Source: Xanthomonas floridensis (GTDB lineage Bacteria > Pseudomonadota > Gammaproteobacteria > Xanthomonadales > Xanthomonadaceae). From it: 64,000 nucleotides of DNA. A program made the translations under genes and the position numbers. The DNA lies in the NCBI RefSeq assembly GCF_001642575.1, contig NZ_LXNG01000009.1:62001-126000 (forward strand). Direction: 5' to 3'. Shown piece by piece: positions 1-9,415 of this stretch. The notes under the pieces are model-generated. The model saw only the letters and a program-made list of their open reading frames with translations. It had not been told where the DNA came from and made no database searches. Numbering within the stretch: the stretch's first letter is position 1; the number at the start of each line of letters is the position of its first letter.

Positions 1-1118
1 ACTTCGCCGATGTCATCACCATGCAGCTGCGCCCCGGTGATTGGCTGGGGCGGCTGGGGGGCGACGAGTTCGCGATCCTGCTGGCCAATACCGACCTGGC
101 GCAGGCGCAAGCGCTGCTGGAGCGCATGCATGGCGTGCTCGGGCAGCCGTGGAGCCATCAGGACGGTCGGCCGCTGACGCCGAGTTGCAGCTTCGGGGTG
201 GTGGAAATCCGCCAGGGCGCCAGCGACGTCAATGCCTTGATGACCGCGGCCGACCTGGCCTGTTTCGCGGCCAAGGAAGAAGGCCGCAACCGCATTCGCT
301 GCTTCGGCGAAAACGATCTGGCTCTGGCGCGGCGGCGTCACGACGGTGGCTGGATCAGCGCCGTGCAACAGGCCATCGCCGAAGAACGCCTTCTGCTGTA
401 TGCGCAGAAGATCCAGGTGCTGAGCGACCCCGGGCGCCTGCAATACGAAGTGCTGGTGCGCATGCGCGCGCGCGATGGGCGGGTGCTGAGCCCGGGCGAA
501 TTCCTGCCGGCGGTGGAGCGCTACGGGCTGGGGCGCATGGTCGATGCCTACGTGCTGGAGACCCTGTGCGCGCAGCTGGCTGCCAGCCCGATGCATGTGG
601 CCACGCTGGATTTGTGCCACGTCAACCTGTCCGCACAATCGATCGCGCAACCGGATTTTCTCGATTTCGTCTGCGCCCTGTTCGAGCGCTATCCCGCGCT
701 GGTGCCCAAGTTGTGCATGGAAATCACCGAGACCGCAGTGATCGGCGACCTGGAACATGCGCAGCGCTTCGTGCAGAGCGTGCGCGCGCGCGGGTGCCAT
801 GTGGCGCTGGACGACTTCGGCAGCGGGCTGGCCTCGTTCGGCTACCTCAAGCAGTTCACCGTGGATGTGCTGAAGATCGATTGCGGCTTCGTGCGCAACT
901 ACGCGCACGATGCCGTGGATCGCGCGGCGGTGCATTCGATTGCCCAGGTCGGCCTGGCGCTGGGGATCGAAGTGGTGGCAGAAGGCGTGGAGTCGGAGTC
1001 CGATATTCCCGGCCTGCGCGACGCGGGGGTAGGCCAGGTGCAGGGGTTCAGCCTGCATCGCCCGTGTCCGCTGGACGACCTGATCGCGCCGCAGCCGCTG
1101 CTGATGGTGAGCGGCTAG
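1..1118 (+). CDS. GGDEF-EAL cyclic-di-GMP protein, 3' part (5' end outside window)
   Basis: The reading frame is open from base 3, so the true start lies upstream. The fragment begins in the last third of a GGDEF domain with an intact GGDEF motif. An RPGD sequence five residues before it matches the RxxD inhibitory site. An EAL phosphodiesterase domain follows, running to the C terminus. The EAL signature reads EVL, and the other metal and catalytic positions look intact: N in HVNLS, E in MEITE, both D in LDDFGSG, K in LKID, E in VAEGVE and Q in VQGF. From family knowledge it should hydrolyse c-di-GMP to pGpG, and it may also make c-di-GMP through the GGDEF half. The sensory N-terminal region cannot be seen, so the input signal is unknown. 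It is transcribed in the same direction as rluF. Confidence 0.93.
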   Translation, partial: FADVITMQLRPGDWLGRLGGDEFAILLANTDLAQAQALLERMHGVLGQPWSHQDGRPLTPSCSFGVVEIRQGASDVNALMTAADLACFAAKEEGRNRIRCFGENDLALARRRHDGGWISAVQQAIAEERLLLYAQKIQVLSDPGRLQYEVLVRMRARDGRVLSPGEFLPAVERYGLGRMVDAYVLETLCAQLAASPMHVATLDLCHVNLSAQSIAQPDFLDFVCALFERYPALVPKLCMEITETAVIGDLEHAQRFVQSVRARGCHVALDDFGSGLASFGYLKQFTVDVLKIDCGFVRNYAHDAVDRAAVHSIAQVGLALGIEVVAEGVESESDIPGLRDAGVGQVQGFSLHRPCPLDDLIAPQPLLMVSG

Positions 1119-1290
1119 GGCCGGTCATTGCAGTTGCCAGCGCGCCATCCGGCCCTAAGACTCCGGCGGCGTATGGGGACGCGTTGTTTGGGAGATGCGC
1201 CACTGCTGCGCAAGCCGCTCAGCACACAGGTGCTGCGCTACCGCCTGCAGGCGACGGCGCACGGCCGCCGAAATCGCCGATAATTGGCGA

Positions 1291-2013
1291 ATGACCAACC
1301 GACTCAACAAACATATCGCCGAGACCGGCTTTTGCTCGCGCCGCGAGGCCGACCGCCTGATCGGCGAACGCCGCGTCACCGTCAATGGCGTGGTGGCCGG
1401 CACCGGCGCGGTGGTGGGCGACGACGACACCGTGCTGGTGGACGGCCAGCCGCTGCGCGCACGTGAGGCCAAGAAGCCCGGCGGCCGCAAGCATGTCTAC
1501 ATCGCGCTCAACAAGCCGGTGGGCATTACCTGCACCACCGAGAGTTCGGTCAAGGGCAATATCGTGGAATTCGTCGGCCACGAGCAGCGCATCTTTCCGA
1601 TCGGCCGCCTGGACAAGGATTCCGAAGGGCTGATCCTGATGACCAGCAACGGCAACATCGTCAACGAGATCCTGCGCGCAGAAAACCGCCATCAGAAGGA
1701 GTACCTGGTGGCGGTCAACAAGCCGGTCACCGATGAATTCCTGCGCGGCATGGCGCGCGGCGTGCGCATCCACAACGAGACCACGTTGCCGTGCCGCACT
1801 GCGCGGATCGCCAAGTTCGGGTTCCGCATCGTGCTGGAGCAGGGCTTGAACCGGCAGATCCGCCTGATGGCCGCCGAGTTCGGCTACCGGGTGACGCAGC
1901 TGCGCCGGGTGCGGATCGACAACATCAAGCTGGCCGCGCTCAAACCGGGGCAATGGCGCAATCTCAGCGATGCGGAGCTGCGTGGTTTGCTGCCGCAGCG
2001 CACCGACTGGTAA
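1291..2013 (+). CDS. rluF: 23S rRNA pseudouridine synthase RluF
   Basis: The protein has 240 residues. An S4 RNA-binding domain spans about residues 3-50 (LNKHIAETGFCSRREADRL). The RsuA/RluB/E/F-type pseudouridine synthase domain follows, with the catalytic aspartate in GRLDKDSEGL (Asp108) and the conserved NRQIR segment near residue 190. RluF modifies U2604 of 23S rRNA in E. coli, and the same role is inferred here. The ATG at 1291 is chosen because the S4 domain starts immediately after it; an in-frame upstream extension from 1195 carries no conserved sequence. Assignment to RluF rather than RluB or RluE rests on overall resemblance. Confidence 0.92.
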   Translation: MTNRLNKHIAETGFCSRREADRLIGERRVTVNGVVAGTGAVVGDDDTVLVDGQPLRAREAKKPGGRKHVYIALNKPVGITCTTESSVKGNIVEFVGHEQRIFPIGRLDKDSEGLILMTSNGNIVNEILRAENRHQKEYLVAVNKPVTDEFLRGMARGVRIHNETTLPCRTARIAKFGFRIVLEQGLNRQIRLMAAEFGYRVTQLRRVRIDNIKLAALKPGQWRNLSDAELRGLLPQRTDW

Positions 2014-2142
2014 CGGCGGCCAAGAGAACCGAGCGAGCAATCGTCAGCTGGGTGTGGCGGCGCGCGCAGAACCGGAGTGGACGAGCGGTATACGCCGCAC
2101 CGCGCATCGGCCGCGCCCGCCTGGCGGCTACGCAATCGTGTT

Positions 2143-2181
2143 GCCAGCCGGCGTGTTGTCAGCCGGTCCAAGCCGGCTGGC
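2143..2181. repeat. Inverted repeat downstream of rluF
   Basis: Nine-base arms GCCAGCCGG (2143-2151) and CCGGCTGGC (2173-2181) are perfectly complementary around a 21-base loop, about 130 bp after the rluF stop. No T-tract follows, so it is not a canonical intrinsic terminator. It lies in the 277-bp gap before the GAF-GGDEF gene. Confidence 0.4.
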
Positions 2182-2290
2182 TGGATGAACCGGAAGGTGT
2201 GCGAACACCTGCGAAGTCGCGCATGCATGGCCCGGCCAATGCGGCTCCGGCATACTTGCGACGATAACCACTCAGCAGGGGGCTGACTGC

Positions 2291-3361
2291 GTGATCAAAC
2301 CGCAATTGCCGGGAAACGAAGCCGAACGGCTGATCGCCCTGCGTCAATACGACCTGCTGGATTCGCCACCCGAGCGCGCCTTTGACGACCTCACCCTGGT
2401 GGCCTCCACCGTCTGCGAGACGCAGATGGCGGCGGTGGTGCTGGTGGACGAGCACCGGCAGTGGTTCAAGGCTGCCCATGGCGTGCCGCGCAGCGAGGCG
2501 CCGCGCGACATTTCGTTCTGCGCGCACGCCATCCTGCGCCCGAACGAAGTCATGACCGTCGACGACACCTTGCTGGACCCGCGCTTCTTCGATAACCCGA
2601 TGGTCACCGGCGAGGGCGCGGTGCGTTTCTATGCCGGCGCGCCGTTGGTCACCAGCGAAGGCATGCCGCTGGGCTCGCTGTGCGTGTTCGACCAGGCGCC
2701 GGCGCACCTGCGCGATGACCAGCGCGCTGCCTTGCAGGCCTTGTCGCGACAGGCCTCGCATCTGCTGGAACTGCGCCTGGCCGGCAGGCAGCTGCGCCAG
2801 CAGTTGCGCGAGCGCGAATGGTACGAGCAGCAGATGGCGCAGTATTACGCGGCAATGGAAGCGGTCAACGCCGATCTGGTCGAGCAGACCCGCACCGATC
2901 CACTGACCGGCCTGCCCAATCGCCGTGCCTTCGCCGCCGCTCTGGCGGCCGCCACTCAGCAGACGCGGGTGGCCAACCAGCCGCTGTCGGTGGCGTTGCT
3001 GGACGTGGACCACTTCAAGGTGATCAACGATGTACATGGGCACGACCAGGGCGATGCGGTGCTGCGCGAGCTGTCCACGCTGCTGCGCGCACATGTGGCC
3101 GGTAGCGGCACCATTGCGCGGTACGGCGGCGAAGAGTTCGTGTTGCTGCTGCCCAATGTGGACCTGCAGCAGGCGCGGGTGCAGTGCGAATACCTGCGGC
3201 AAAGCGTGGCGACCATGACGATTGCCTTGCCGGTGACGGTGAGCATCGGCGTGGCCATGCTGTATCCGCACGAAAGCGTGGAGGCGCTGATCAAGCGTGC
3301 CGACCAGGCCTTGTATGCCGCCAAGCGCGGTGGACGCGACCAGGTGGTGGCGCTGGACTAG
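2291..3361 (+). CDS. GAF-GGDEF diguanylate cyclase
   Basis: The protein has 356 residues and starts with GTG. The N-terminal half (about 20-165) is a GAF domain of the type found at the front of many cyclases (LRQYDLLDSPPERAFDDLTLVAS). A helical linker (about 165-205) leads into a GGDEF domain with an intact GGEEF active site (RYGGEEFVLLLPN) and the LTGLPNRRAF entry motif. It has no signal peptide or membrane segment, so it is likely a cytoplasmic cyclase making c-di-GMP from two GTP under control of a GAF ligand. The four residues where the RxxD product-inhibition site should be, five before GGEEF, read AGSG, so feedback inhibition through that site is probably absent. Confidence 0.92.
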   Translation: MIKPQLPGNEAERLIALRQYDLLDSPPERAFDDLTLVASTVCETQMAAVVLVDEHRQWFKAAHGVPRSEAPRDISFCAHAILRPNEVMTVDDTLLDPRFFDNPMVTGEGAVRFYAGAPLVTSEGMPLGSLCVFDQAPAHLRDDQRAALQALSRQASHLLELRLAGRQLRQQLREREWYEQQMAQYYAAMEAVNADLVEQTRTDPLTGLPNRRAFAAALAAATQQTRVANQPLSVALLDVDHFKVINDVHGHDQGDAVLRELSTLLRAHVAGSGTIARYGGEEFVLLLPNVDLQQARVQCEYLRQSVATMTIALPVTVSIGVAMLYPHESVEALIKRADQALYAAKRGGRDQVVALD

Positions 3362-3747
3362 GACCGCTTGGCGACTGCCTGGCTGGCGGCAGGCGTGTCT
3401 GCAATGCGTGCGTGCGGTGTTGGTGCCTCCGGGGGGCGGCGTCAGACGTCTGGCTGCAGTCTGCAGGAGCAGGCGAGACGGTAATCAACACGGCTGATCG
3501 GCGAGCAGTCGTCACGTGGGTCAGGTGACGCGCTCAGAACCAGACTGCACGGGTGGTACACACACGTCTGAGCACTGGCAGCGACCGCGTGGCGGCTGCG
3601 CAGTGGTGGTGTCAGCTGCCCCAGCCCAACGTCGCACACGGCTGTTGCCTGGATGCAGGCAGCGCGGAGAACACCGAGCATGCGCCTGTCGCTGCCACAC
3701 GCCTCGTTGTGTCGGCTCTCGGAGCGGCAGGTTGTTCGGGCGCGGAC
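3362..3747. other. Convergent intergenic gap, no gene seen
   Basis: These 386 bases lie between the 3' ends of the GAF-GGDEF gene and the DMT transporter gene. I see no convincing coding frame or terminator. The stretch around 3500-3560 loosely resembles 2030-2095 (a GAGCA.TCGTCA.. core followed by a CAGAACC motif), which suggests two diverged copies of an intergenic sequence. Confidence 0.4.
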
Positions 3748-4695
3748 TTAGTCGACGATGTTCTTGGCTTCGGCGGTGCCCAGCAGCTCCGGGTGTACCA
3801 GCTTGCGCCGCCGTTCCAGCACTGGATGCAGGAACACCGCGCCGAGGATGATCGCCACGCCAAGATAGAACTGCAGGGTCAGCTCGCGCTGCTCGCCCAG
3901 CAAGGCGATGGCCAGCACGATGGCGTAGACCGGTTCGAGGTTGGTGACCAGCTGCACCGAATACGCGCTCAGGTGGCGCAGCGCGACCAGCGCCAGGGCG
4001 AACGGCAGCAGGGTGCAGGCCAGCGACAGGGCCAGCAGCAGAATGCCATCGTGCAAGCCGGGAATGACCAGCAGATCGCCATGCAGCGATGGCAGCAGCA
4101 GCGGCATCGCCGGTGCCAGCAGGGTCAGGGTCAGCGTGCCGGCGCCCAGTTCCAGCGCGGTGACGGTGAGCGGGTCGGCATGCGCCACCATGCGCTTGTT
4201 GAGCGAGCCGAACAGCCCGACGAAGACTGCAGACACCGCGCCCACCACCACGCCTGCACGCATGCCATCCGGCACGCCGCCCACCACCAGCGCCACCCCG
4301 GGCAGCACCGCCAGGCCGAACAGCAATTCGCGTGGGCGGAACGGCCGCCGCGTCACCCAGGGCTCGATCACGGCGGTAAAGACCGGCGCCAGCGCGATGC
4401 AGGTGGCTGCCACCGACGCATTGGCCAGTTTGATGGCGCCATAGAAGGTCAGCCAGTGCAGGGCCACCAGGGCGCCGATGCCGCAATAGCCCAGTACCAC
4501 CCGCGCGGACAGCTCGCGCAGCCCGCGCCAGACACGCGGCCACAGCGCCAGCGCCGCGACCACGATCAACATCCGCCACCACACCAGCGGCAACGCCTGC
4601 AACGTGATCAACTTGCCCAGGATCGCGGTGATCCCCCAGAGCAGGACGCAGAAATGGATTTGCAGTTGCGCCTTGCGCAGGTCGGTCGTGGGCAT
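3748..4695 (-). CDS. EamA/DMT-family transporter
   Basis: The protein has 315 residues starting at MPTTDLRKAQ, with a hydrophobic pattern compatible with ten transmembrane helices. It has the two-fold EamA repeat: FCVLLWGITAILGKL opens the first half, and the second half contains LSAYSVQLVTNLEPVYAIVLAIALLGE, the typical penultimate helix region with a proline and a glutamate. Family members export metabolites or amino acids across the inner membrane; the substrate cannot be read from sequence. An in-frame start 20 residues upstream is possible but adds a polar, unconserved stretch. Confidence 0.88.
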   Translation of the reverse strand: MPTTDLRKAQLQIHFCVLLWGITAILGKLITLQALPLVWWRMLIVVAALALWPRVWRGLRELSARVVLGYCGIGALVALHWLTFYGAIKLANASVAATCIALAPVFTAVIEPWVTRRPFRPRELLFGLAVLPGVALVVGGVPDGMRAGVVVGAVSAVFVGLFGSLNKRMVAHADPLTVTALELGAGTLTLTLLAPAMPLLLPSLHGDLLVIPGLHDGILLLALSLACTLLPFALALVALRHLSAYSVQLVTNLEPVYAIVLAIALLGEQRELTLQFYLGVAIILGAVFLHPVLERRRKLVHPELLGTAEAKNIVD

Positions 4696-5143
4696 GTGCC
4701 ATTGTCGCGCAAATGCAGGAGTTCGGCGTTGCGCAGTGCCTGTCTTTTCTTGCACTTCTCATGTACTTATTCCGGCTTTGCAATGCCTGCGCATCCCTGC
4801 CGTGCGCTGCAGTCGGCAGGCCGCATCGGTGCACATGATCGGACCGGTGCACCTTCTGCGAGGCTTGGATGCACGTGCCACGCAGTGCCGGGTGATGGCC
4901 GTCAGCAAGCGTGCGCAAGTGTCTCAGGGCCGGCCAGCCGGGGCGCAGGCGGCCCGCGTTTGATGCTTGGCTGTCGGAGCTGCGCCGAACCGGTCCGGGG
5001 GCTTGGCCTCGCTCGCGTTGCCGGCAGCACGAAGCGGTTGATGTTTCGGCAGCTGTGAACACTGCACAGCGAGCGCACTGCACGGTGACTGCCAGCCGCA
5101 TCCGGCCTTCCTGCAGTCGCACCGGACAGCTTCGCCGTGGCGG
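4696..5143. other. Intergenic gap upstream of the DMT gene, no gene seen
   Basis: These 448 bases separate the stop of the DUF72 gene from the start of the DMT transporter, both on the minus strand. I see no conserved coding frame, RNA gene or clear terminator. The bases next to the DMT start (4740-4785) are locally less GC-rich and may hold its promoter. Confidence 0.4.
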
Positions 5144-5983
5144 TCACCGTTGCTGCGCAGATAACTCCTGCAGCAGGGCCATTGCTGCGGCCGGGTTACG
5201 TTCCTTTGCCGCGCTGATGAAAAACACGTACACCTCGCGCGATGTGCGTCGTGCCTGTGGGGTGGACTCGATATGCGGCAGGTCCGCCGGGTCTTCGCCG
5301 CGCCGCCAGGCCTGGATGCGCTCGGCCCAGCGCTGCAGTGCCGGTGCCGGATAGCCGGCATGCAGGCGTGCCTGGCTGCGCATCAACCGTGCGTAGACAA
5401 ACTCCGTGGACAAGTCTGCGAAGGAGGGATACTCATCCGTATCAGTGAACACCGTGGCCACACCGTGCTGGCGTACCAGGGCCAGCAGCGCGGCATCCAC
5501 GGCCGCGGGGTCGCGGATTTCCAGCACGTGTCGCAGGGGGCGACTGCCTGCCTGTTTGGGCAGCAACGCGAGAAACCCTTCCAGATCGTCGGCCTGCAGC
5601 CGGTGCCCGTGTTCGAACTGCCAGACCAACGGGCCCAGCGTCTGGCCGAGCTCGACAATACCGCCGATGAAATCTTCCACCTGTGTCCCGGTGCCGGCCA
5701 GCGTGCGCGACTGGGTAATGCGCCGCGGCGCCTTGGCGGAGAACACGAATCCCGGTGGCACCTCGTCGCGCCATTTCGCATACGTCGCCGGCTTCTGGGC
5801 GCCGTAGTAGGTGCCGTTGATTTCGATGGCGCTGACCTGGCGGCTGGCATATTCCAGCTCGCGCCGCTGCACCAGGCCTTCGGGGTAGAACATGCCGCCG
5901 CGCCACGGCGCATACACCCAGCCGCCGATGCCGACGTGGATGCCATCGAGGGCGGGTGGGGCAGAGGCGAACAGATCGGTCAT
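5144..5983 (-). CDS. DUF72 family protein
   Basis: The protein has 279 residues starting at MTDLFASAPP. It carries the DUF72 (YecE-like) pattern: HVGIGGWVYAPWRGGMFYP near the N terminus, an INGTYYGAQKPATYAKW segment, FVFSAKAPRRITQ, and a late YARLMRS stretch. The fold is a TIM-barrel-like one in solved family members, but the biochemical role is not established. Longer in-frame extensions upstream of MTDLF are basic and lack family similarity. It is divergent from rraA with a 681-bp gap. Confidence 0.85.
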   Translation of the reverse strand: MTDLFASAPPALDGIHVGIGGWVYAPWRGGMFYPEGLVQRRELEYASRQVSAIEINGTYYGAQKPATYAKWRDEVPPGFVFSAKAPRRITQSRTLAGTGTQVEDFIGGIVELGQTLGPLVWQFEHGHRLQADDLEGFLALLPKQAGSRPLRHVLEIRDPAAVDAALLALVRQHGVATVFTDTDEYPSFADLSTEFVYARLMRSQARLHAGYPAPALQRWAERIQAWRRGEDPADLPHIESTPQARRTSREVYVFFISAAKERNPAAAMALLQELSAQQR

Positions 5984-6664
5984 CGCAGCGGAACTCGTTG
6001 GCAGGGAAGTGCACGCTGGCAGCCGCCATCGCTTTGATGTGGGCGGCAAGCGCAGCCTGCAGCCTCGCGGATCGGCACTGGAGGCGGCGTGAGCATGCTG
6101 GTGGCTTGCGGCGCGGTTGCCAATGGTTGCGTATGCGTCGCCTTCCGCGTGGCGATGAAACAAGCCGCTGTGGTCCCGGGGAACAGGCGTGGTGGCATGG
6201 CGCTGCATGGCCGAAGGCCAGACTGGCTAACAGCCTCGGCGAAGTCGTGTGCGTTGAGGTGAGCGTGGCCGCTTGATCCGGCGAACCTGAAATCGCCGGC
6301 GCGGCAGCTGCGGGCGGCAACATGCTCACTGACCCGTGCACCGCTGCGCAGGAGAACGGTGCAAACAGCACTGGCGCGGGGTGCCCGCAGGATACCGAGC
6401 ATCGCTGCCAGGAAGCAGTGTGCGTCCGCGTGGCTGGCGTGCCGCCCCAGCGACTGCGTGTTGCAGGTCGAAGTGCATCGACTTTGATTCGTGTCTGACG
6501 ACGTGCTCTAGCCGGCACTGCATGTAGCCGGCTTGTTAGCCATGCTGCGCGTTGCCATGCATGAGATCGGCTACTCCGCGGCCGTCGCACTGAGCGCAGC
6601 CGCACATCCCATGACGTCCTTGCAGCGGGCTACCATGACGGCTGCGCCGCATGAGACCGCATCG
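5984..6664. other. Divergent intergenic region between the DUF72 gene and rraA
   Basis: These 681 bases must contain the promoters for both divergent neighbours. Several open frames cross it, but none resembles a protein family or has a good ribosome binding site. I cannot identify an RNA gene or a repeat in it. Confidence 0.4.
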
Positions 6665-7165
6665 ATGACCTGGACCACGCCCGATCTGTGTGACCGTTTT
6701 CCGGAGGTGAGCATCGCCGAGCCGCTCTTCCGTCACTTTGGCGGGCGCGATGTATTTTCCGGGCCTATCGCGACGGTACGCTGCTTCGAAGACAACTCGC
6801 GCGTGCGCGAGCTGGCCGCCACGCCGGGCGATGGTCGGGTGCTGGTGGTGGACGGGCAGGGCTCGCTGAAATACGCGTTGCTGGGCGATCAGATCGCAGC
6901 GCAGGCGGTGGCCAATGGCTGGGCTGGCGTGTTGATCCACGGCTGCGTGCGCGATGTCGAGATCCTGGGCAGCTTGCCGTTGGGCGTGCTGGCGCTGGCG
7001 GCTTGCCCGCGGCGCACCGAGCGGCGCGATCTGGGCGATGTGGATGTGCCGGTGAATTTCGCCGGGGTGGCGTTCGTGCCGGGGCATTGGCTGTACGCCG
7101 ATCGCAACGGGGTGCTGGTGACGCCGCTGCCACTGTCGCCGGACAGTGCCGGCGGCCTGGTCTGA
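6665..7165 (+). CDS. rraA: RraA-family regulator of ribonuclease activity
   Basis: The protein has 166 residues starting at [12 protein letters not shown], close to the usual RraA length of about 160. Family motifs include [18 protein letters not shown], the [18 protein letters not shown] glycine loop, [15 protein letters not shown] and [18 protein letters not shown]. coli RraA binds RNase E and inhibits its cleavage of mRNAs; the Xanthomonas protein is inferred to act similarly. Some RraA-fold proteins are metal-dependent aldolases instead, and the sequence does not exclude that. A longer frame from 6533 is rejected because it adds an unconserved tail. Confidence 0.9.
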   Translation: MTWTTPDLCDRFPEVSIAEPLFRHFGGRDVFSGPIATVRCFEDNSRVRELAATPGDGRVLVVDGQGSLKYALLGDQIAAQAVANGWAGVLIHGCVRDVEILGSLPLGVLALAACPRRTERRDLGDVDVPVNFAGVAFVPGHWLYADRNGVLVTPLPLSPDSAGGLV

Positions 7166-7185
7166 TCGATCTCAGAGGAATGGCG

Positions 7186-8781
7186 ATGCGTGTGAACCAA
7201 TGGCTGACGGGAGGCGTGCTGATGCTGGCGACCCTGGTGACAACGACGCAGGCGGCGGAGCTGCCGGCCTGCATGCAGCAGTTCGATGCGCAGATGGAGC
7301 GCGTGCGCAAGCAGTTCGATGTGCCCGGCATTGCGGTGGCCATCGTCAAGGACGGGCAGGTGGTGCTGGAGCGCGGTTATGGCGTGCGCGAGATCGGCAA
7401 ACCCGAGCCGGTGCAGGCCGACACATTGTTCGCGATCGCCTCCAACACCAAGGCGTTCACCGCGGCCTCGCTGTCGATCCTGGCCGACGAAGGCAAGCTC
7501 TCGCTGGACGACAAGGTCATCGACCACCTGCCGTGGTTCCGCATGTCCGACCCGTACGTCAGTGGGGAAATGCGCATCCGCGATCTGCTGGCCCACCGCA
7601 GCGGTCTGAGCCTGGGTGCGGGCGACCTGTTGTTCTGGCCAACCACCAGCTACACCACCGAAGAAGTGGTGCAACGGCTGGCCAAGGTGCCGTTGAAGGG
7701 CGGGTTTCGCGATCGCTACGCTTACGACAACATCCTGTACGCGGTGGCGCAGAAGGTCATCGAGCAGGTGTCCGGGCAACCCTATGACGCATTCCTGCAG
7801 CAGCGCATCTTTACGCCGGTGGGCATGCGCGGCACGCGCTTCAATGCCGATCACCTGCAGCCCGGCGACCAGGCCGCGGTGGGGCACGCCAAATACGATT
7901 TCAGCCAGTTGCGGACCGTGGCGCCGTTGACCTGGTCCAACAACTCCGGTGCCGGTGGCATCTACGCCAGCGCGCACGACATGGCGCTGTGGATGAAGGT
8001 GCAACTGGCCGGCGGCGTGTTGCCGGATGGCAAACCGCTGTTCAGCGGCAAGCGGCAGCAGGAGATGTGGTCGATGATCACGCCGATCAACGTCGGCGAG
8101 CCGCCGGTGCCCGAACTGGCGGGCGCGCGTCCGAATTTTGCCGGATATGGCGAGGGCTGGAACCTGAGCGATTACCGCGGCCATCGCCTGGTGTGGCACA
8201 CCGGTGGCTGGCCGGGCATGGTGTCGCGGTTGACCCTGGTGCCGGATCAGGCACTGGGCGTGGTGGTGTTGACCAACCAGGAAGTGGGCGCGGCCTTCAA
8301 CGCCGTGACGATGCAGGTGCTGGACGCATTCTTGCAGGTGCCGCCCACCGACTGGACCGCGGCTTACGTAAAGGCGGTGGACAAGGCGGCCGGTGATGCC
8401 GACACCAGCTGGAAGCAACACCAGGACGCACGTGCCGCGCGTTCGACGCCGTCGTTGCCGTTGCGCAGTTATGCGGCCACCTATCGCGATCCGTGGTACG
8501 GCGATGTCGTGATCCGCCAGGACGGTAAGCGGCTGCGCCTGCAGTTCTCCAAGACGGCGCAATTGGTCGGCACGCTGGAGCACTGGCAGCACGACAGCTT
8601 CATCGTGCGCTGGGACGACCGCTCCTTGAATGCCGATGCCTTCGTCAACTTCGCGCTGACACCCGATGGTGCGGTGCGCGAGATGCGCATGCAGGCGATC
8701 TCGCCACTGACCGATTTCAGCTTCGATTTCCAGGACCTGGTGTTGACGCCGGTGCCGGCAAAGGCTGCCGCGCCGCAGTAA
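7186..8781 (+). CDS. Secreted class C beta-lactamase-like serine hydrolase
   Basis: The protein has 531 residues. It starts at MRVNQW, 7 bases after AGAGG at 7174-7178; the in-frame ATG at 7180 abuts that ribosome site. A Sec signal peptide (LTGGVLMLATLVTTTQAAE) is visible. The penicillin-binding transpeptidase-like domain (about 30-380) has the SNTK tetrad with nucleophile Ser86, a YDN motif near residue 184 and HTGG in place of KTG. A C-terminal beta domain of the DUF3471 type follows (about 425-525). Relatives are periplasmic or secreted esterases, D-aminopeptidases and peptidases, and true beta-lactamase activity is not implied. It begins 20 bp after rraA and is probably cotranscribed with it. 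Confidence 0.9.
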   Translation: MRVNQWLTGGVLMLATLVTTTQAAELPACMQQFDAQMERVRKQFDVPGIAVAIVKDGQVVLERGYGVREIGKPEPVQADTLFAIASNTKAFTAASLSILADEGKLSLDDKVIDHLPWFRMSDPYVSGEMRIRDLLAHRSGLSLGAGDLLFWPTTSYTTEEVVQRLAKVPLKGGFRDRYAYDNILYAVAQKVIEQVSGQPYDAFLQQRIFTPVGMRGTRFNADHLQPGDQAAVGHAKYDFSQLRTVAPLTWSNNSGAGGIYASAHDMALWMKVQLAGGVLPDGKPLFSGKRQQEMWSMITPINVGEPPVPELAGARPNFAGYGEGWNLSDYRGHRLVWHTGGWPGMVSRLTLVPDQALGVVVLTNQEVGAAFNAVTMQVLDAFLQVPPTDWTAAYVKAVDKAAGDADTSWKQHQDARAARSTPSLPLRSYAATYRDPWYGDVVIRQDGKRLRLQFSKTAQLVGTLEHWQHDSFIVRWDDRSLNADAFVNFALTPDGAVREMRMQAISPLTDFSFDFQDLVLTPVPAKAAAPQ

Positions 8782-9415
8782 TCCGGGTAGGACGGGCCGC
8801 GCACAGGACCCTCCTGGGCGCGGCAGGTGTCGCGTGACCTGCGCCGATGCGCCAACTGCATGGACTCCGTGCGGCGGCTGCGGTCTCTCACCCGGAAATG
8901 AAATGGTGTGCGCAAGGTCTGCGGACGCGAGGGCGCGAAGGGGCATGTGAAGCGTGCGGATTGACGCTGGTGGTGGAGATCGCTGGAGCCACACGGAACG
9001 CCACTTCGACACCGCTATCAGTGCCAGGCCATGGCGGTGCAATGGCATGAGGCTTGGAACAGCCAATGAGACGACGGTGCAGCCGTCAGGCCGGCGCGGC
9101 TGTTGCCCGAACACGGCATGGACCACGCATACACTCCGGTTCCGGGCGCGCTGTCCATAGATCGGACATGCCGCTGCGCTATCTGCACGGTGCCGGCAAC
9201 ATCGTTTCCGGCCTGGAGCAGTCGCTGCACGGCAGGCAAGCCTGCGACACCCCTGACCACCGCTCGCTACGTTGTGTTCGCCGCTCTTGAGCACCTGCAG
9301 TCAAACGCTGTGGTTGCGCTTGAGATGGCGAGCGTGTGCATCCAGCATGGCGCCCGCAGCCTGTGCGAAACTGACGCGCCCCCCGGTCCGCTAACGCCCA
9401 CCGGGCTGGTTCGTT
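8782..9415. other. Intergenic region before the antiporter, no gene seen
   Basis: These 634 bases have no convincing gene. A hairpin just after the hydrolase stop (about 8795-8824, GCCGCGC pairing with GCGCGGC plus AGGA with TCCT) could slow transcription but has no T-tract. The rest holds only GC-rich chance frames. Confidence 0.4.

Noticed and set aside
6889-9294. An 801-codon minus-strand frame spanning the serine hydrolase and the following gap.
   Set aside because: It lies antisense to the SNTK hydrolase, has no domain and no ribosome site.
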